A stretch of 41,348 bases of DNA, taken from Deltaproteobacteria bacterium (GTDB lineage: Bacteria > Desulfobacterota > Desulfobacteria > Desulfobacterales > ETH-SRB1). The notes below the pieces were generated by a model. The model searched no databases. It was given only the letters and a program-made list of their open reading frames with translations, and was not told the DNA's origin. Below are positions 25,958 through 34,568 of the stretch, one piece after another (the stretch's first letter is position 1; each line of letters begins with the position of its first letter). The translations under genes were made by a program, and so were the position numbers. The stretch covers positions 1,531-42,878 of the forward strand of contig JAJSZW010000016.1 of assembly GCA_030262895.1 (NCBI GenBank), read 5' to 3'.

Positions 25958-27793
25958 CTACCAATCCTTACCTGATGCCGTCTTCTGCTCTTTCCCGTGA
26001 AATCGTAAACGATTGATTGCTGCAGGGTCTTCGCCAATATTATCAAGAAATGCCTCGGCCTCATTTTTGCTCATAGCACCAGACTGGTATTCCTCTGATG
26101 TCCTATAATCCTGGTCCGGCTGGCCGCCCTTTCCGGTTTGTTCGGCAGATTCTTCCTGCTCCTGTTTGTTCCGGGATTGATCATTCTGACCGCTATCTTG
26201 ATCTGCCTGATCTTTTCTTTCATTACTCTGGCCGCTTTGATCTTCTTTGTCCTGATTTTGATCTGCCTGATTTTTGTTCTGTTTCTTATGAGGATCATCT
26301 TTGTTCTTGTCATTTTTATTCTTCTTGTTTTTGTCTTGGGCTTGCTCCTGCTCCTGGTTTTCCTGCTGCTTTTCTTCCTCTTTCTTCTGGTTTTCTTCAA
26401 TGGTTTTTAAAGCCAGTCCGTAATTATATTTTGAGTCCTCATCGCCGGGATTTATTTTTATTGCCTGTTTGAAGGCCTGGGCCGCACCCTGGAAATCACC
26501 ATGTTTAAAGAGAGAATTGCCAAGGTTATATGCCGATCTGAATGTAATCTGTTTGTCATCGGTTCTTTTCAAGGCGCTACGGAATGCAGCGGATGCGCCT
26601 TCATAATTTGCATTTTGGAAAGAGGCGCAACCACGATTATACCTGTTACGAACATCTTTGGGGTGATCCATATCTTTTTTGATAAAAGCCTGTTCCGCTT
26701 TCTGATAATGCCCTTGCTGGTAAAGTTCTTCAGGATTTTCATTCGCCCAAACGCTGTTTCCGTGACAAATAATAAGCACAGCCATAATCGAAAATAATTT
26801 GGCGCGACCCGGCTTAAGGCCGATCAAGCCTTCCATGACAAGAAAAACAAAAGCAATCCAGATAAAGATATAAAAACGTTCTTCAAAAATCTTGATCTTT
26901 CCACTTTCCAGCTCTTTTGCCTCTGTTTTTATTTTTATCCCTTCAAAATAGAGTCTGTCCAGATCAAGATCACCGGTTACTGATCGCACATAGCGCCCAT
27001 CCGCAGCTTCCGCTATGCTGCGTAAATCTTTTTCATTGAGTTTTGACAGGATCAAGTTGCCGATTTTATCCTTTTTAAAACCGCCGGTTTCATCCGGAAT
27101 TGGAGCGCCGGAAGGCTCTCCGATCCCGTAAACAAAGATTTTAACGCCTTTATCCATTGCCTTGTCGGTCTGTTGCAGACCCCGGCCCTCGTTATCTTCT
27201 CCGTCGGTGATCATTACGATTACCTTGTCAATTGCCGATTTAAAATCAAAGGCGTTCAGGGCGGTTTTGATCCCCTGGCCCATGTCGGTCCCCTGAACCG
27301 GCAGAGTGTCAACGCCGACACTGCCCAGAAACATGGCAATAGCATCATAATCAAGAGTTAAAGGGCACTGGACAAAAGCATCCCCTGCAAAAAGAACCAG
27401 TCCAATCCTATCACCTGCGGCTATCTTCAAAAAATCCGTAATCTCACGTTTGGCCCTTTCAAGCCGGTCCGGTTTTACATCCTCAGCCTGCATACTGGCA
27501 GATACATCGAGTAAAAAAACAATATCTACTCCCCTACGCTGCACTTCCTGTAGATGAAAGCCCCACCTTGGCCCGGCGCAGGCCAGAATTATAAAAAAAA
27601 CCGCAATTACGAGAAAAAAACCTTTAAAAAAAATTATTCCCCTCTTGATCGGCGCGGTCAGAGCCGGCAAGAGGTCAGGATCAGCAAAAAGTTTCAGTCC
27701 GGCTCTTTTTTTACGATACTCAAATAGAATCAAAAATATTATCACCGGAAGAATAAACAAAAGATAAAAGGCCCAGTTAGATTCAAACTTCAC
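25958..27793 (-). CDS. batB: BatB/BatC fusion: VWA domain protein with TPRs and charged tail
   Basis: A 611-aa membrane protein. TM helices lie at about 8-24, 56-74 and 308-325. A VWA domain lies between (MIDAS DVSASM at 96-101, then ITDGEDNEGRGL). The part after the third TM contains TPR repeats (about 350-465; AYNLGNSLFKHGDFQGAAQA, KYNYGLALKTIEEN), which correspond to BatC, so the two proteins are fused. Residues about 470-565 are low-complexity Lys/Asn/Asp/Gln repeats (KNKKNKNDKNKDD, DQSGQSNERKDQ), and the end AFLDNIGEDPAAINRLRFHG is conserved-looking. The ATG overlaps the batA stop (27790-27793). It probably works in the Bat complex with BatA. Confidence 0.85.
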   Translation of the reverse strand: MKFESNWAFYLLFILPVIIFLILFEYRKKRAGLKLFADPDLLPALTAPIKRGIIFFKGFFLVIAVFFIILACAGPRWGFHLQEVQRRGVDIVFLLDVSASMQAEDVKPDRLERAKREITDFLKIAAGDRIGLVLFAGDAFVQCPLTLDYDAIAMFLGSVGVDTLPVQGTDMGQGIKTALNAFDFKSAIDKVIVMITDGEDNEGRGLQQTDKAMDKGVKIFVYGIGEPSGAPIPDETGGFKKDKIGNLILSKLNEKDLRSIAEAADGRYVRSVTGDLDLDRLYFEGIKIKTEAKELESGKIKIFEERFYIFIWIAFVFLVMEGLIGLKPGRAKLFSIMAVLIICHGNSVWANENPEELYQQGHYQKAEQAFIKKDMDHPKDVRNRYNRGCASFQNANYEGASAAFRSALKRTDDKQITFRSAYNLGNSLFKHGDFQGAAQAFKQAIKINPGDEDSKYNYGLALKTIEENQKKEEEKQQENQEQEQAQDKNKKNKNDKNKDDPHKKQNKNQADQNQDKEDQSGQSNERKDQADQDSGQNDQSRNKQEQEESAEQTGKGGQPDQDYRTSEEYQSGAMSKNEAEAFLDNIGEDPAAINRLRFHGKEQKTASGKDW

Positions 27794-28782
27794 GGCAGCC
27801 TCCTGATGATTAAACTCTTCATAAGAATTTCTACGATAAGAATCAATAAAGCCGGAATTAAAAAATATTTATATAATTCTTCAAAGTTAAAAAACTGTTT
27901 TACCTTAATTTCAGTTGTCTCCAGCCTGTCAATCAAGTCGTAAATTTCTTGCAGCTTTTTACTGTCAGATGCGCGAAAATATTGCCCTGTTCCTGTTTCC
28001 GCAATCTGTTTTAATGTTTCTTCATCCAGATCCACATTTACTTTTTGAATCCGTTTACCAAATATTGTCTCAACCATAAAGGGCGCGGGTCCAAATCCTC
28101 CCACACCAATGGTATATATTTTGGCATTGATTGCGGCCGCCGCTTCAGCCGCCTGCACCGGATCGATCCCGCCGGCATTATTCCGACCGTCTGTCAGAAG
28201 AATCAAAATCTTCGATTCAGCCTTAATGTTTTTTAATCTTTTGGCTCCCAGCGCAACTGCCAGGCCGATAGCAGTGCTGTCTCCGGCCATACCGATTTTC
28301 ATGCTGTCCACCAGATTGAGAAGCAGTCCCTTGTCCATGGTCAAAGGGCATTGGGTAAAGGCTTTTTCACCAAAAACAATCAGCCCGATCCGGTCATGCT
28401 CGCGCTTGCTGATAAAATCATGCACAACCTGCTTAACAGCCTCAAGCCGGTCAACTCGCTCTTGATCTATAAAAAAATCAAGGGCCCGCATGGAGCCTGA
28501 AGTATCAAGACAAAGGATTATATCGACCCCTGAAGTGTTTACTTCAGAAGAGATATTATACTTCTGGGGTCGCCCGGCAGCAATAACCAGTAGAATCAAA
28601 ACGATTACTCTTAAAAGAAGCGGTATTTTGAATAGCAAAAACGATCCCCTGCCAACCAGTCGGCCTAAATCCGAAGCGCCGGAAAAAGTTATGGCCTCAG
28701 GCTTTCGCCGGTATGCCAGCAGGCCGCCGCCGACAATCAAAACCAGCAGAAACAGGAGATAGGGATATGCGAACCTGTACAT
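27790..28782 (-). CDS. batA: BatA-like VWA domain membrane protein
   Basis: A 330-aa protein. TM helices are at about 5-23 and 52-69 and near the C terminus (about 305-325, LIPALLILIVEILM). The VWA domain between carries an intact MIDAS motif DTSGSM at 93-98 plus DSTAIG and LLTDGRNNAGG. The start at 28782 (MYRFAYPYLLFLL) is preceded by AAAGGAAG at a good distance; the in-frame extension to 28845 overlaps the upstream gene and is rejected. It sits directly after the DUF4381-like gene. BatA proteins act with a MoxR AAA+ ATPase, present as the first gene of this operon. Confidence 0.87.
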   Translation of the reverse strand: MYRFAYPYLLFLLVLIVGGGLLAYRRKPEAITFSGASDLGRLVGRGSFLLFKIPLLLRVIVLILLVIAAGRPQKYNISSEVNTSGVDIILCLDTSGSMRALDFFIDQERVDRLEAVKQVVHDFISKREHDRIGLIVFGEKAFTQCPLTMDKGLLLNLVDSMKIGMAGDSTAIGLAVALGAKRLKNIKAESKILILLTDGRNNAGGIDPVQAAEAAAAINAKIYTIGVGGFGPAPFMVETIFGKRIQKVNVDLDEETLKQIAETGTGQYFRASDSKKLQEIYDLIDRLETTEIKVKQFFNFEELYKYFLIPALLILIVEILMKSLIIRRLP

Positions 28783-28783
28783 T

Positions 28784-29692
28784 TTATACTTCCTTTGGTT
28801 TTGTCCGGTTGATATATTCCAGCGACAAAGAGACCTGTTCCTCAAAAGCTGTTTTGCTCATAAAAGCATCTGCAAATTTTACCAGATCAATCCTTTTCAG
28901 AAGATTGAGCAGTTGAATATCGCCCTTATCTTTGACTAATCCGGCTATTTCATGGGTGGTCATCTCAAGCGCGTTAAAATTCCTGATCGCCCCCATATAT
29001 TCACGTAAAATTTCCGACAGTATAAAACAAAACGCTTTCCCGTCCCTGCCATCAGGAATTCCCGGTGCCACCAGCTCATCAATCCGGTTTAAGGCTTTCA
29101 GATAAGGCACTTGAGCAGGAACTTTCAGGTCGGACTTTCGGCGTTGGTGGTATTTAAAAATAAAATAGATTGCAATAATCACAAGTATAATCAAAACCGC
29201 GGCCAGAACCAGCAAAAGAATCCGCTTGATTCCGTACTCTGTGAATATAAGCTCTTTGATCGGCCGCAAAAGATTTTCCGCTGGCTTAACCTTGATTAAA
29301 GGCTCCACCGCCAAAACAGCCGGATTACTCTTCAGAGTCTTTTGCTTGCCATTCTGATCATATACATAAATTTCAAGGCCGGGCAGGTTAATATCTTCCA
29401 TGGAATCCACAAACATATCAATCTCAATCCCATTTGCCCGTTTACTTTTTTTTAAGATATCAAAATCATTTAAATCTGTAATTTTCGGGTTGTCAGGAAG
29501 TTTAAATCCTGCCGGGACTTCAAAACTCAGACGCAACGTTATAATATCTCCGGGTACGGCCTTTTTTTGGATAAATTCCGCGCGCACCGCATAATCAGCA
29601 TAATTACCTGCAATAATTTTACCGGGAATCAAACAATCACTTATAAAAAGAGAAATAACTATTATTATCAAAAAAAAATAACGTTTCATCAT
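28784..29692 (-). CDS. DUF4381-like membrane protein of the MoxR/Bat operon
   Basis: A 302-aa protein: signal peptide/anchor (residues 1-28, YFFLIIIVISLFISDCLIP), a periplasmic beta domain (about 30-150; PGDIITLRLSFEVPAGFKL), one TM helix (about 157-180, ILLLVLAAVLIILVIIAIYF) and a cytoplasmic helical domain ending LEYINRTKPKEV. This matches the arrangement of DUF4381 proteins between the DUF58 gene and batA in MoxR operons. It overlaps the DUF58 gene by 4 bases upstream and stops 1 bp before batA. Function unknown; it probably bridges periplasm and MoxR in the assembly. Confidence 0.72.
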   Translation of the reverse strand: MMKRYFFLIIIVISLFISDCLIPGKIIAGNYADYAVRAEFIQKKAVPGDIITLRLSFEVPAGFKLPDNPKITDLNDFDILKKSKRANGIEIDMFVDSMEDINLPGLEIYVYDQNGKQKTLKSNPAVLAVEPLIKVKPAENLLRPIKELIFTEYGIKRILLLVLAAVLIILVIIAIYFIFKYHQRRKSDLKVPAQVPYLKALNRIDELVAPGIPDGRDGKAFCFILSEILREYMGAIRNFNALEMTTHEIAGLVKDKGDIQLLNLLKRIDLVKFADAFMSKTAFEEQVSLSLEYINRTKPKEV

Positions 29693-30561
29693 CGGCGCCC
29701 TTTTTCCATAAAATATCTCATCAAGGGCTTAATTGCAGATTGGTTGGTGTTAAGTTCAATCAGGGAGACCCCGCACCTGGAACAGATACTTTTAATATCC
29801 TGCTCTTTTTTTTGTCTTTCTTCCTGCCATAAACGTCTTACCCTCCGACTTGAGGTGTTAACCTGGCAGATTTCACCGGATTCAGGATCCGTAAAACTTA
29901 TCAGTCCCATATCCGGCAGACTTTTTTCAGCATCATCCTCGACCCGTATCATCGTAAGGTCATGTTTGCTGGAAGTTATCCTTAAAACCTTTTCATAACC
30001 GGCATCCATAAAATCGGAAAGCAGGAAAACAATACTGTTGCGCTTAATTGTTCGGTTCAGGTAAGTAAGCGCGGATTCAATATTAGTCCCTTTCGCAGAT
30101 TCCTCATGGGTAAAAATCTCCTTGATCAGGCGCCAGACATAGGCGCTCCCTTTTTGGGGAGGAATAAATTTTTCCACCCTGGAAGTAAACAGGATAGCGC
30201 CGACCTTATCATTGGTCTTGATTGCCAGAAAAGCCAGGGTTCCTGCGACTTCCGCGAGCAAGTCTCTTTTGAAACGCTGCTTGCTGGCAAACAGGTTGGA
30301 GGCTGAAAGATCAATTACCAGGATTACAGTGAGTTCCCGCTCTTCATGAAACATTTTGACAAAAGGCCGACCAAACCTGGCTGAAACATTCCAGTCAATG
30401 GAACGAATATCATCCCCTGGAATATATTCCCGGACTTCGGCAAACTCCATCCCCTGGCCCTTAAAGGCGCTGGTATATTGCCCTGCAAACATTTCATCGG
30501 CGAGATAACGGGTCCGAAAATGAAACCTTTGAATCGTTTTAATAAGTTCTTTTGACAGCAT
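29689..30561 (-). CDS. DUF58 domain protein (VWA-like partner of MoxR)
   Basis: A 290-aa soluble protein. The DUF58 signature REYIPGDDIRSIDWNVSARF lies near residues 44-63, followed by FGRPFVKMFHEERELTVILV and IDLSAS, the degenerate MIDAS of its VWA-like fold. FLLSDFMDAGYEK lies in the C-terminal half. No TM helix. It follows moxR by 6 bp and overlaps the next gene by 4 bp. DUF58 proteins are expected to be acted on by MoxR ATPases in metal-cofactor or complex maturation. Confidence 0.88.
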   Translation of the reverse strand: MLSKELIKTIQRFHFRTRYLADEMFAGQYTSAFKGQGMEFAEVREYIPGDDIRSIDWNVSARFGRPFVKMFHEERELTVILVIDLSASNLFASKQRFKRDLLAEVAGTLAFLAIKTNDKVGAILFTSRVEKFIPPQKGSAYVWRLIKEIFTHEESAKGTNIESALTYLNRTIKRNSIVFLLSDFMDAGYEKVLRITSSKHDLTMIRVEDDAEKSLPDMGLISFTDPESGEICQVNTSSRRVRRLWQEERQKKEQDIKSICSRCGVSLIELNTNQSAIKPLMRYFMEKGRR

Positions 30562-30567
30562 AACGGA

Positions 30568-31548
30568 TCAGGGCACTTCCAGCCGCTCTAAAATCTGAAA
30601 AATAATATCATCAGTAGAAAGGCCATCGGCTTCGGCCTCATAACTGAGTAAAATCCGGTGCCTCAGCACATCCGGAGCCATGCTTTTAACATCCTGGGGC
30701 GTAACATATCCCCGACCTGAAAGAAAAGCATGCGCCCTGGCAGCCAGACCCAGAAAAATAGATGCCCGGGGTGATGCCCCGTACGCAATCATATGGCGCA
30801 AGTCAAGATTAAAATCAGCCGGTTTCCTGGTAGCATTAACCATACGCACAATATAGTTCAGCACTTTTTCTTCCATATGAATTCGACCAACTAAATTTTT
30901 AGCAGCAGCAAAAACAGAAAGATCGACTTTTTTTACGGGGATGTCATCAATGCCGCTGTAAACCCGTTTCATTATTTCTTTTTCCTCGGATTCTGCAGGA
31001 TAATCTATTTTGATTTTAAGCATAAAGCGATCAACCTGAGCCTCGGGCAGAGGATATGTCCCCTCCTGCTCAATCGGGTTCTGGGTGGCCAGCACCAGGA
31101 ATGGGAGCGGCAGCATAAAAGTTTCGTTTCCTACCGTAACCTGTTTCTCCTGCATCGCCTCCAGCAGAGCGCTCTGCACCTTGGCCGGGGCCCGATTAAT
31201 TTCGTCCGCCAGAATTATATTATGAAATATCGGCCCCTTCTTAACCTCAAACTTAGACGTATCCGGCCGATAAATCTGGGTTCCGGTAATATCAGCCGGA
31301 AGGAGATCCGGAGTAAACTGGATTCTCTGAAAACTTAAATCAATAATAGATGCCAGCCGCTTTACAGCAGTTGTCTTTGCAAGTCCGGGCAACCCTTCAA
31401 TCAAAAGATGCCCGTCACAAAGCATACCGATCAAAAGCCGGTCAATCAGATTCTTTTGACCAACAATAACCTTTTCCAGCTCAGTTACAACAATCCTGAC
31501 AGCTACACTTTTCTGTTCTATCCGTTCAGTTAATTCTTGTATTTCCAT
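30568..31548 (-). CDS. moxR: MoxR-family AAA+ ATPase
   Basis: A 326-aa AAA+ chaperone. Walker A GLPGLAKTT lies at residues 52-60, Walker B ILADEINRAP near 112-121 and the AAA sensor 1 segment VLATQNPIEQEGTYPLPEAQ near 150-170, followed by LDRFMLK-like VDRFMLKIKIDYP; the C-terminal lid is RHMIAYGASPRASIFLGLAAR. First gene of the Bat operon (moxR-DUF58-DUF4381-batA-batB/C). A ribosome binding site is not obvious. The 5' flank is a gene-free stretch with repeat and reverse transcriptase debris, so the operon promoter should lie in 31549-31706. Confidence 0.93.
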   Translation of the reverse strand: MEIQELTERIEQKSVAVRIVVTELEKVIVGQKNLIDRLLIGMLCDGHLLIEGLPGLAKTTAVKRLASIIDLSFQRIQFTPDLLPADITGTQIYRPDTSKFEVKKGPIFHNIILADEINRAPAKVQSALLEAMQEKQVTVGNETFMLPLPFLVLATQNPIEQEGTYPLPEAQVDRFMLKIKIDYPAESEEKEIMKRVYSGIDDIPVKKVDLSVFAAAKNLVGRIHMEEKVLNYIVRMVNATRKPADFNLDLRHMIAYGASPRASIFLGLAARAHAFLSGRGYVTPQDVKSMAPDVLRHRILLSYEAEADGLSTDDIIFQILERLEVP

Positions 31549-31706
31549 AATTCTTACGATCCTTCCTTCGTAATTCTACATTCCTTGTTCCTAACCTTTC
31601 CGAATGTACATTATCCACAGAATTGCACTCATAACGACACCATATTTTTCGTTCCTTGATATTTGTCAAATATTTTCCTTCCAGAATCACCACAACACTT
31701 TTGCCG
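31549..31706. repeat. Repeat fragment and upstream region of the Bat operon
   Basis: Read on the minus strand, 31600-31556 contains AACAAGGAATGTAGAATTA followed by CGAAGGAAGG, the same 7-bp family (AACAAGG AATGTMG AATTACG) found in the nested element at about 19505-19535. A lone TTATCCACA (DnaA-box-like) stands at 31612-31620. A minus-strand frame with KGILYLRRALDNGKS (about 31740-31690) continues from the reverse transcriptase debris but is not identifiable. Confidence 0.55.
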
Positions 31707-31877
31707 TTATCTAATGCTCTCCGTAGATAAAGAATACCTTTGCCAGACCGCCCTGACAAGTTTAAAGGACTCGGCGTGCTTGACAAACTGATCCAGGGCA
31801 TTGAGATAAACATTGGCGAAAAACTGGCTGTTCAGGTTGCCGATGGGCAACCCCTTTATAATGCAAGACTTTTTCAA
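31707..31877 (-). pseudogene. Reverse transcriptase fragment (DGR/retron-like)
   Basis: A 56-codon open stretch reads IKGLPIGNLNSQFFANVYLN followed by ALDQFVKH, the conserved RT motif just before the catalytic YxDD block of bacterial diversity-generating-retroelement and retron-like RTs (GLPIGNLTSQ.FAN.YLN.LD.F.K). The next residues (SFKLVRAVWQRYSL) do not reach YxDD, and the frame ends at 31707. It begins exactly at the edge of the CTTCAGC heptad repeat. No template or variable repeats were found. A relic only. Confidence 0.6.
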
Positions 31878-33139
31878 TTACCTTCAGCCTTCAGCCTTCC
31901 ACCTTCAGCCTTTAAACCGTCGCCGGCTCTTCTTATCAGATCATTCGGCAAATAGTCATTATTAAGGCTGATGCTCACCCTGCTTCCCGGCTGAGCAAAT
32001 GATAAAGACTCTCCATTTTGGTCGATGATTTGTTTTATTTTATCTTTTAGTGAAGGACCTTTTCTCGTAAGAATTTCGACAACATCTCCCTTAAATATCT
32101 TATTGCGCACATCAATATTTACGCTCTGCCGGCCGGATGTTTCTATTATCTTTCCGATAAATACCTGCCCTGGATTTTTATAATCTGCAAAATTCGGTGA
32201 TATCTGTTCCGGATCAGCAAAATAAAAACCAGTGCAGTAGCCTCTGTGACTGATCTTGTTCAACTCGTCAATCCAGTATTTTTGTACTTTAAATCCATCA
32301 GGATTTTCATAATACAAGTCTATTGCTTCCCTGTAAACTTTAACCGCAGATGCGACGTAGTTAATTCCCTTCATGCGGCCTTCTATTTTAAGTGAGGATA
32401 AGCCTGATTCTATTATTTCAGGTATGTGTTCTATCATACAGAGATCCCTTGAGTTGAGAATATATGCGCCGCTGTTATTTTCTTCTATTGGAAAGTACTC
32501 GCCAGGCCGTTTCGCTTCCACAACCGCATACTTCCACCTGCATGGATGGGAACATTCGCCTAAATTGCTGCTGCGATTTGTCATAAAACTGCTGAGGAGA
32601 CACCGTCCGGAATATGAGATGCACATGGAGCCGTGGATAAATGCTTCAATTTCTATTGAACTGCGTGAAACAATTTCCTTTATTTCTTTTAAAGAGAGTT
32701 CTCTTGCGATGTTTATTCTTTTAATGCCGAATTTTTCCCAGAATAGAATACTTTTGTAGTTGGTTGTATTAGCCTGGGTGCTGAGATGCAGAGGTATTTG
32801 CGGTATGATTTTACTTGCTTCCATCAATATGCCGGGATCAGCGATTATGACGGCATCCGGACATATATCGCCCAGTTCTTTTAAATACTCCTTGATTGCT
32901 TTCTGCTCCGGATTCCTTGAATATATATTACATGCTACATAAACTTTAATGCGTTGATCGTGGGCAAATTTAACTGCTTTGCGCATTTCATCTATGGTAA
33001 AATTCCCGGAGAAGTTTCTGAGGCTGAACTCTTTGCCTGCAAGGTAAACAGCATCTGCTCCATAGCGTATTGCTATTTCAAGCTTTTCAAAATTACCTGC
33101 CGGCGCAAGAAGCTCTATTTTTCTGTTTCTTTTTGACAT
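31874..33139 (-). CDS. Peptidase U32 family protein (RNA-modification type)
   Basis: A 421-aa U32 protein. The TIM-barrel start is KIELLAPAGNFEKLEIAIRY, then GADAVYLAGKEFSLRN. The U32 signature EAFIHGSMCISYSGRCLLSS lies near residue 165, followed by CSHPCRW; these cysteines are conserved in the TrhP/RlhA group, which is needed for hydroxylation of tRNA or rRNA cytidine/uridine rather than proteolysis. ADAVIIADPGIL and SLKIEGRMKG fit. The start at 33139 (MSKRNRK) overlaps rfbD by 25 bp; a longer start at 33175 overlaps more. The C terminus LKAEGGRLKAEGN is encoded by a CTTCAGC tandem repeat and is surely not ancestral. Confidence 0.82.
   Translation of the reverse strand: MSKRNRKIELLAPAGNFEKLEIAIRYGADAVYLAGKEFSLRNFSGNFTIDEMRKAVKFAHDQRIKVYVACNIYSRNPEQKAIKEYLKELGDICPDAVIIADPGILMEASKIIPQIPLHLSTQANTTNYKSILFWEKFGIKRINIARELSLKEIKEIVSRSSIEIEAFIHGSMCISYSGRCLLSSFMTNRSSNLGECSHPCRWKYAVVEAKRPGEYFPIEENNSGAYILNSRDLCMIEHIPEIIESGLSSLKIEGRMKGINYVASAVKVYREAIDLYYENPDGFKVQKYWIDELNKISHRGYCTGFYFADPEQISPNFADYKNPGQVFIGKIIETSGRQSVNIDVRNKIFKGDVVEILTRKGPSLKDKIKQIIDQNGESLSFAQPGSRVSISLNNDYLPNDLIRRAGDGLKAEGGRLKAEGN
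31877..31921. repeat. CTTCAGC tandem heptad repeat in the end of the U32 gene
   Basis: Plus-strand units ACCTTCAGCCTTCAGCC, CTTCCAC, CTTCAGC and CTTTAAA follow with period 7. On the coding strand they encode LKAEGGRLKAEGN and the gene stops at the repeat edge. The same unit occurs at 35873-35906. Confidence 0.75.
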
Positions 33140-34008
33140 AATCGGCGAATTGCAGTTTTCAGGCTGTCCTGCCACGGCTTGATATTTATCCCAAAGTTCT
33201 TTTTTATAAGACCGCAGTCAAGTGCGGAAAAACAAGGCCTTGTCGCTTTTGTCGGATACTCGGCAGTCGAAATCGGCTTAACATCTTTTGTCTTAATTGA
33301 GATATACTGCCTTGCCAGGCTAAGTATCTCTTCCGTAAACCCGTGCCATGTTGTTATCCCTTGACCGCAATAGTGATAAGTTCCCCACGTTATATCGGGA
33401 TTGTATTTTATCCTGGAAATAATGTTCAGTATAGCCGCAGCCAGATCAGCCGCACTGGTTGGAGAACCGAACTGGTCGGCGACAACAGATATGACTTGTT
33501 TTTCTCTACCCAATCTCAGCATTGTTTTCACAAAGTTTTGTCCGTGTACCCCATACAACCATGCGGTCCGCAATATAACATGCTTTTTTAACCGTGATCG
33601 GACTTCATTTTCTCCTTCTTGTTTGCTTTTGCCGTAAATACTTAATGGAGATACCGGATCCGACTCTATATAAGGAGAGCTTTTTTTGCCATCAAAGATA
33701 AAATCGGTTGAGATGTGGATTAACGGGATTTCAAACTTTGCACAGGCTTCGGCCAGATTGGCAGGGCCATCTCTGTTTACCGCAAAAGCAAGATTCTGCT
33801 CTGTCTCTGCTTTATCAACATTTGTATATGCGGCTGCATTTACAACGAGAAAAGGTTGAAATTTTTCCAGCCTGTGTTTAACCTGAGTCTTATCAGTTAT
33901 GTCTAAATCGGGAAGATTAGCGGGTAATATTTCATAACCAAAATCATTGCCCTGAATTAAAAGTTCATGTCCAAGCTGACCTTTTGAGCCGGTTACAAGA
34001 ATTTTCAT
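33115..34008 (-). CDS. rfbD: dTDP-4-dehydrorhamnose reductase
   Basis: A 297-aa extended short-chain dehydrogenase making dTDP-L-rhamnose, the last step. The NAD(P)-binding motif GSKGQLG is at residues 7-13, STDFIFDG near 105, and the catalytic YGKSKQEGE (Tyr/Lys) near 128-136. NAAAYTNVDKAE is the family hallmark. The stop of rfbC overlaps its start by 4 bases (34005-34008), and it precedes the U32 gene. Together with rfbC and rfbA it forms a rhamnose operon; rfbB is not in the window. Confidence 0.93.
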   Translation of the reverse strand: MKILVTGSKGQLGHELLIQGNDFGYEILPANLPDLDITDKTQVKHRLEKFQPFLVVNAAAYTNVDKAETEQNLAFAVNRDGPANLAEACAKFEIPLIHISTDFIFDGKKSSPYIESDPVSPLSIYGKSKQEGENEVRSRLKKHVILRTAWLYGVHGQNFVKTMLRLGREKQVISVVADQFGSPTSAADLAAAILNIISRIKYNPDITWGTYHYCGQGITTWHGFTEEILSLARQYISIKTKDVKPISTAEYPTKATRPCFSALDCGLIKKNFGINIKPWQDSLKTAIRRLCQKETEK

Positions 34009-34568
34009 GGTTTTTTCTCAAGAATTGAAAGTTGTTCGGGAAGAAGCTCGCACATACATGGATAATGCTTATCCTTTTCTGAAATTACAGGATCTTTAAC
34101 AGGCCAGTCTATACCAATATCCGGGTCAGACCATATTATTCCACCTTCGTCATCAGGTGCATAAAAATCCGAACATTTATATGAAAAATGTGCTGTCTTG
34201 CTGAGTACGCAGAAGCCATGAGCAAAGCCTTCCGGTATAAACATCTGGCGTTTGTTTTGCTCCGAAAGAACAACACCTGTCCAGTTGCCGAATGTCAGCG
34301 AACCCTTTCTGATATCAACAGCCACGTCAAATATTTCACCTGTAATAACCTGAACAAGCTTTGCCTGGGGATGCCTGATCTGAAAGTGAAGGCCTCTTAA
34401 AGTGCCGCATACGGAATAAGAAAGGTTGTCCTGGACGAAACGCTGGTTAATTCCTGATTTTTGATATTTGTTTTGATTGTAGGTTTCCATGAAAAAGCCC
34501 CGGTTGTCTTTAAAGACCCTGGGCTCAATTATCAGTACGCCTTCAAGTGATGTAGTAATAATATTCAT
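34005..34568 (-). CDS. rfbC: dTDP-4-dehydrorhamnose 3,5-epimerase
   Basis: A 187-aa cupin epimerase. Key stretches are [18 protein letters not shown] near residue 20, [19 protein letters not shown] (catalytic His in RGLHFQ) near 45-63, and [14 protein letters not shown] near 110-125. Length is normal. ATG/TGA overlaps join it to rfbA upstream (34565-34568) and rfbD downstream. It supplies the epimerised sugar nucleotide for O-antigen or capsule rhamnose. Confidence 0.94.
   Translation of the reverse strand: MNIITTSLEGVLIIEPRVFKDNRGFFMETYNQNKYQKSGINQRFVQDNLSYSVCGTLRGLHFQIRHPQAKLVQVITGEIFDVAVDIRKGSLTFGNWTGVVLSEQNKRQMFIPEGFAHGFCVLSKTAHFSYKCSDFYAPDDEGGIIWSDPDIGIDWPVKDPVISEKDKHYPCMCELLPEQLSILEKKP

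Noticed and set aside
26071..26410. Long open frames on both strands opposite the batB/C tail
   Set aside because: Shadows of a low-complexity Lys/Asn/Asp/Gln tail; translations are monotonous and resemble nothing.
31612..31620. TTATCCACA as a DnaA box and origin
   Set aside because: Only one such box in the intergenic region, no cluster, AT-rich unwinding region or dnaA/gidA nearby.
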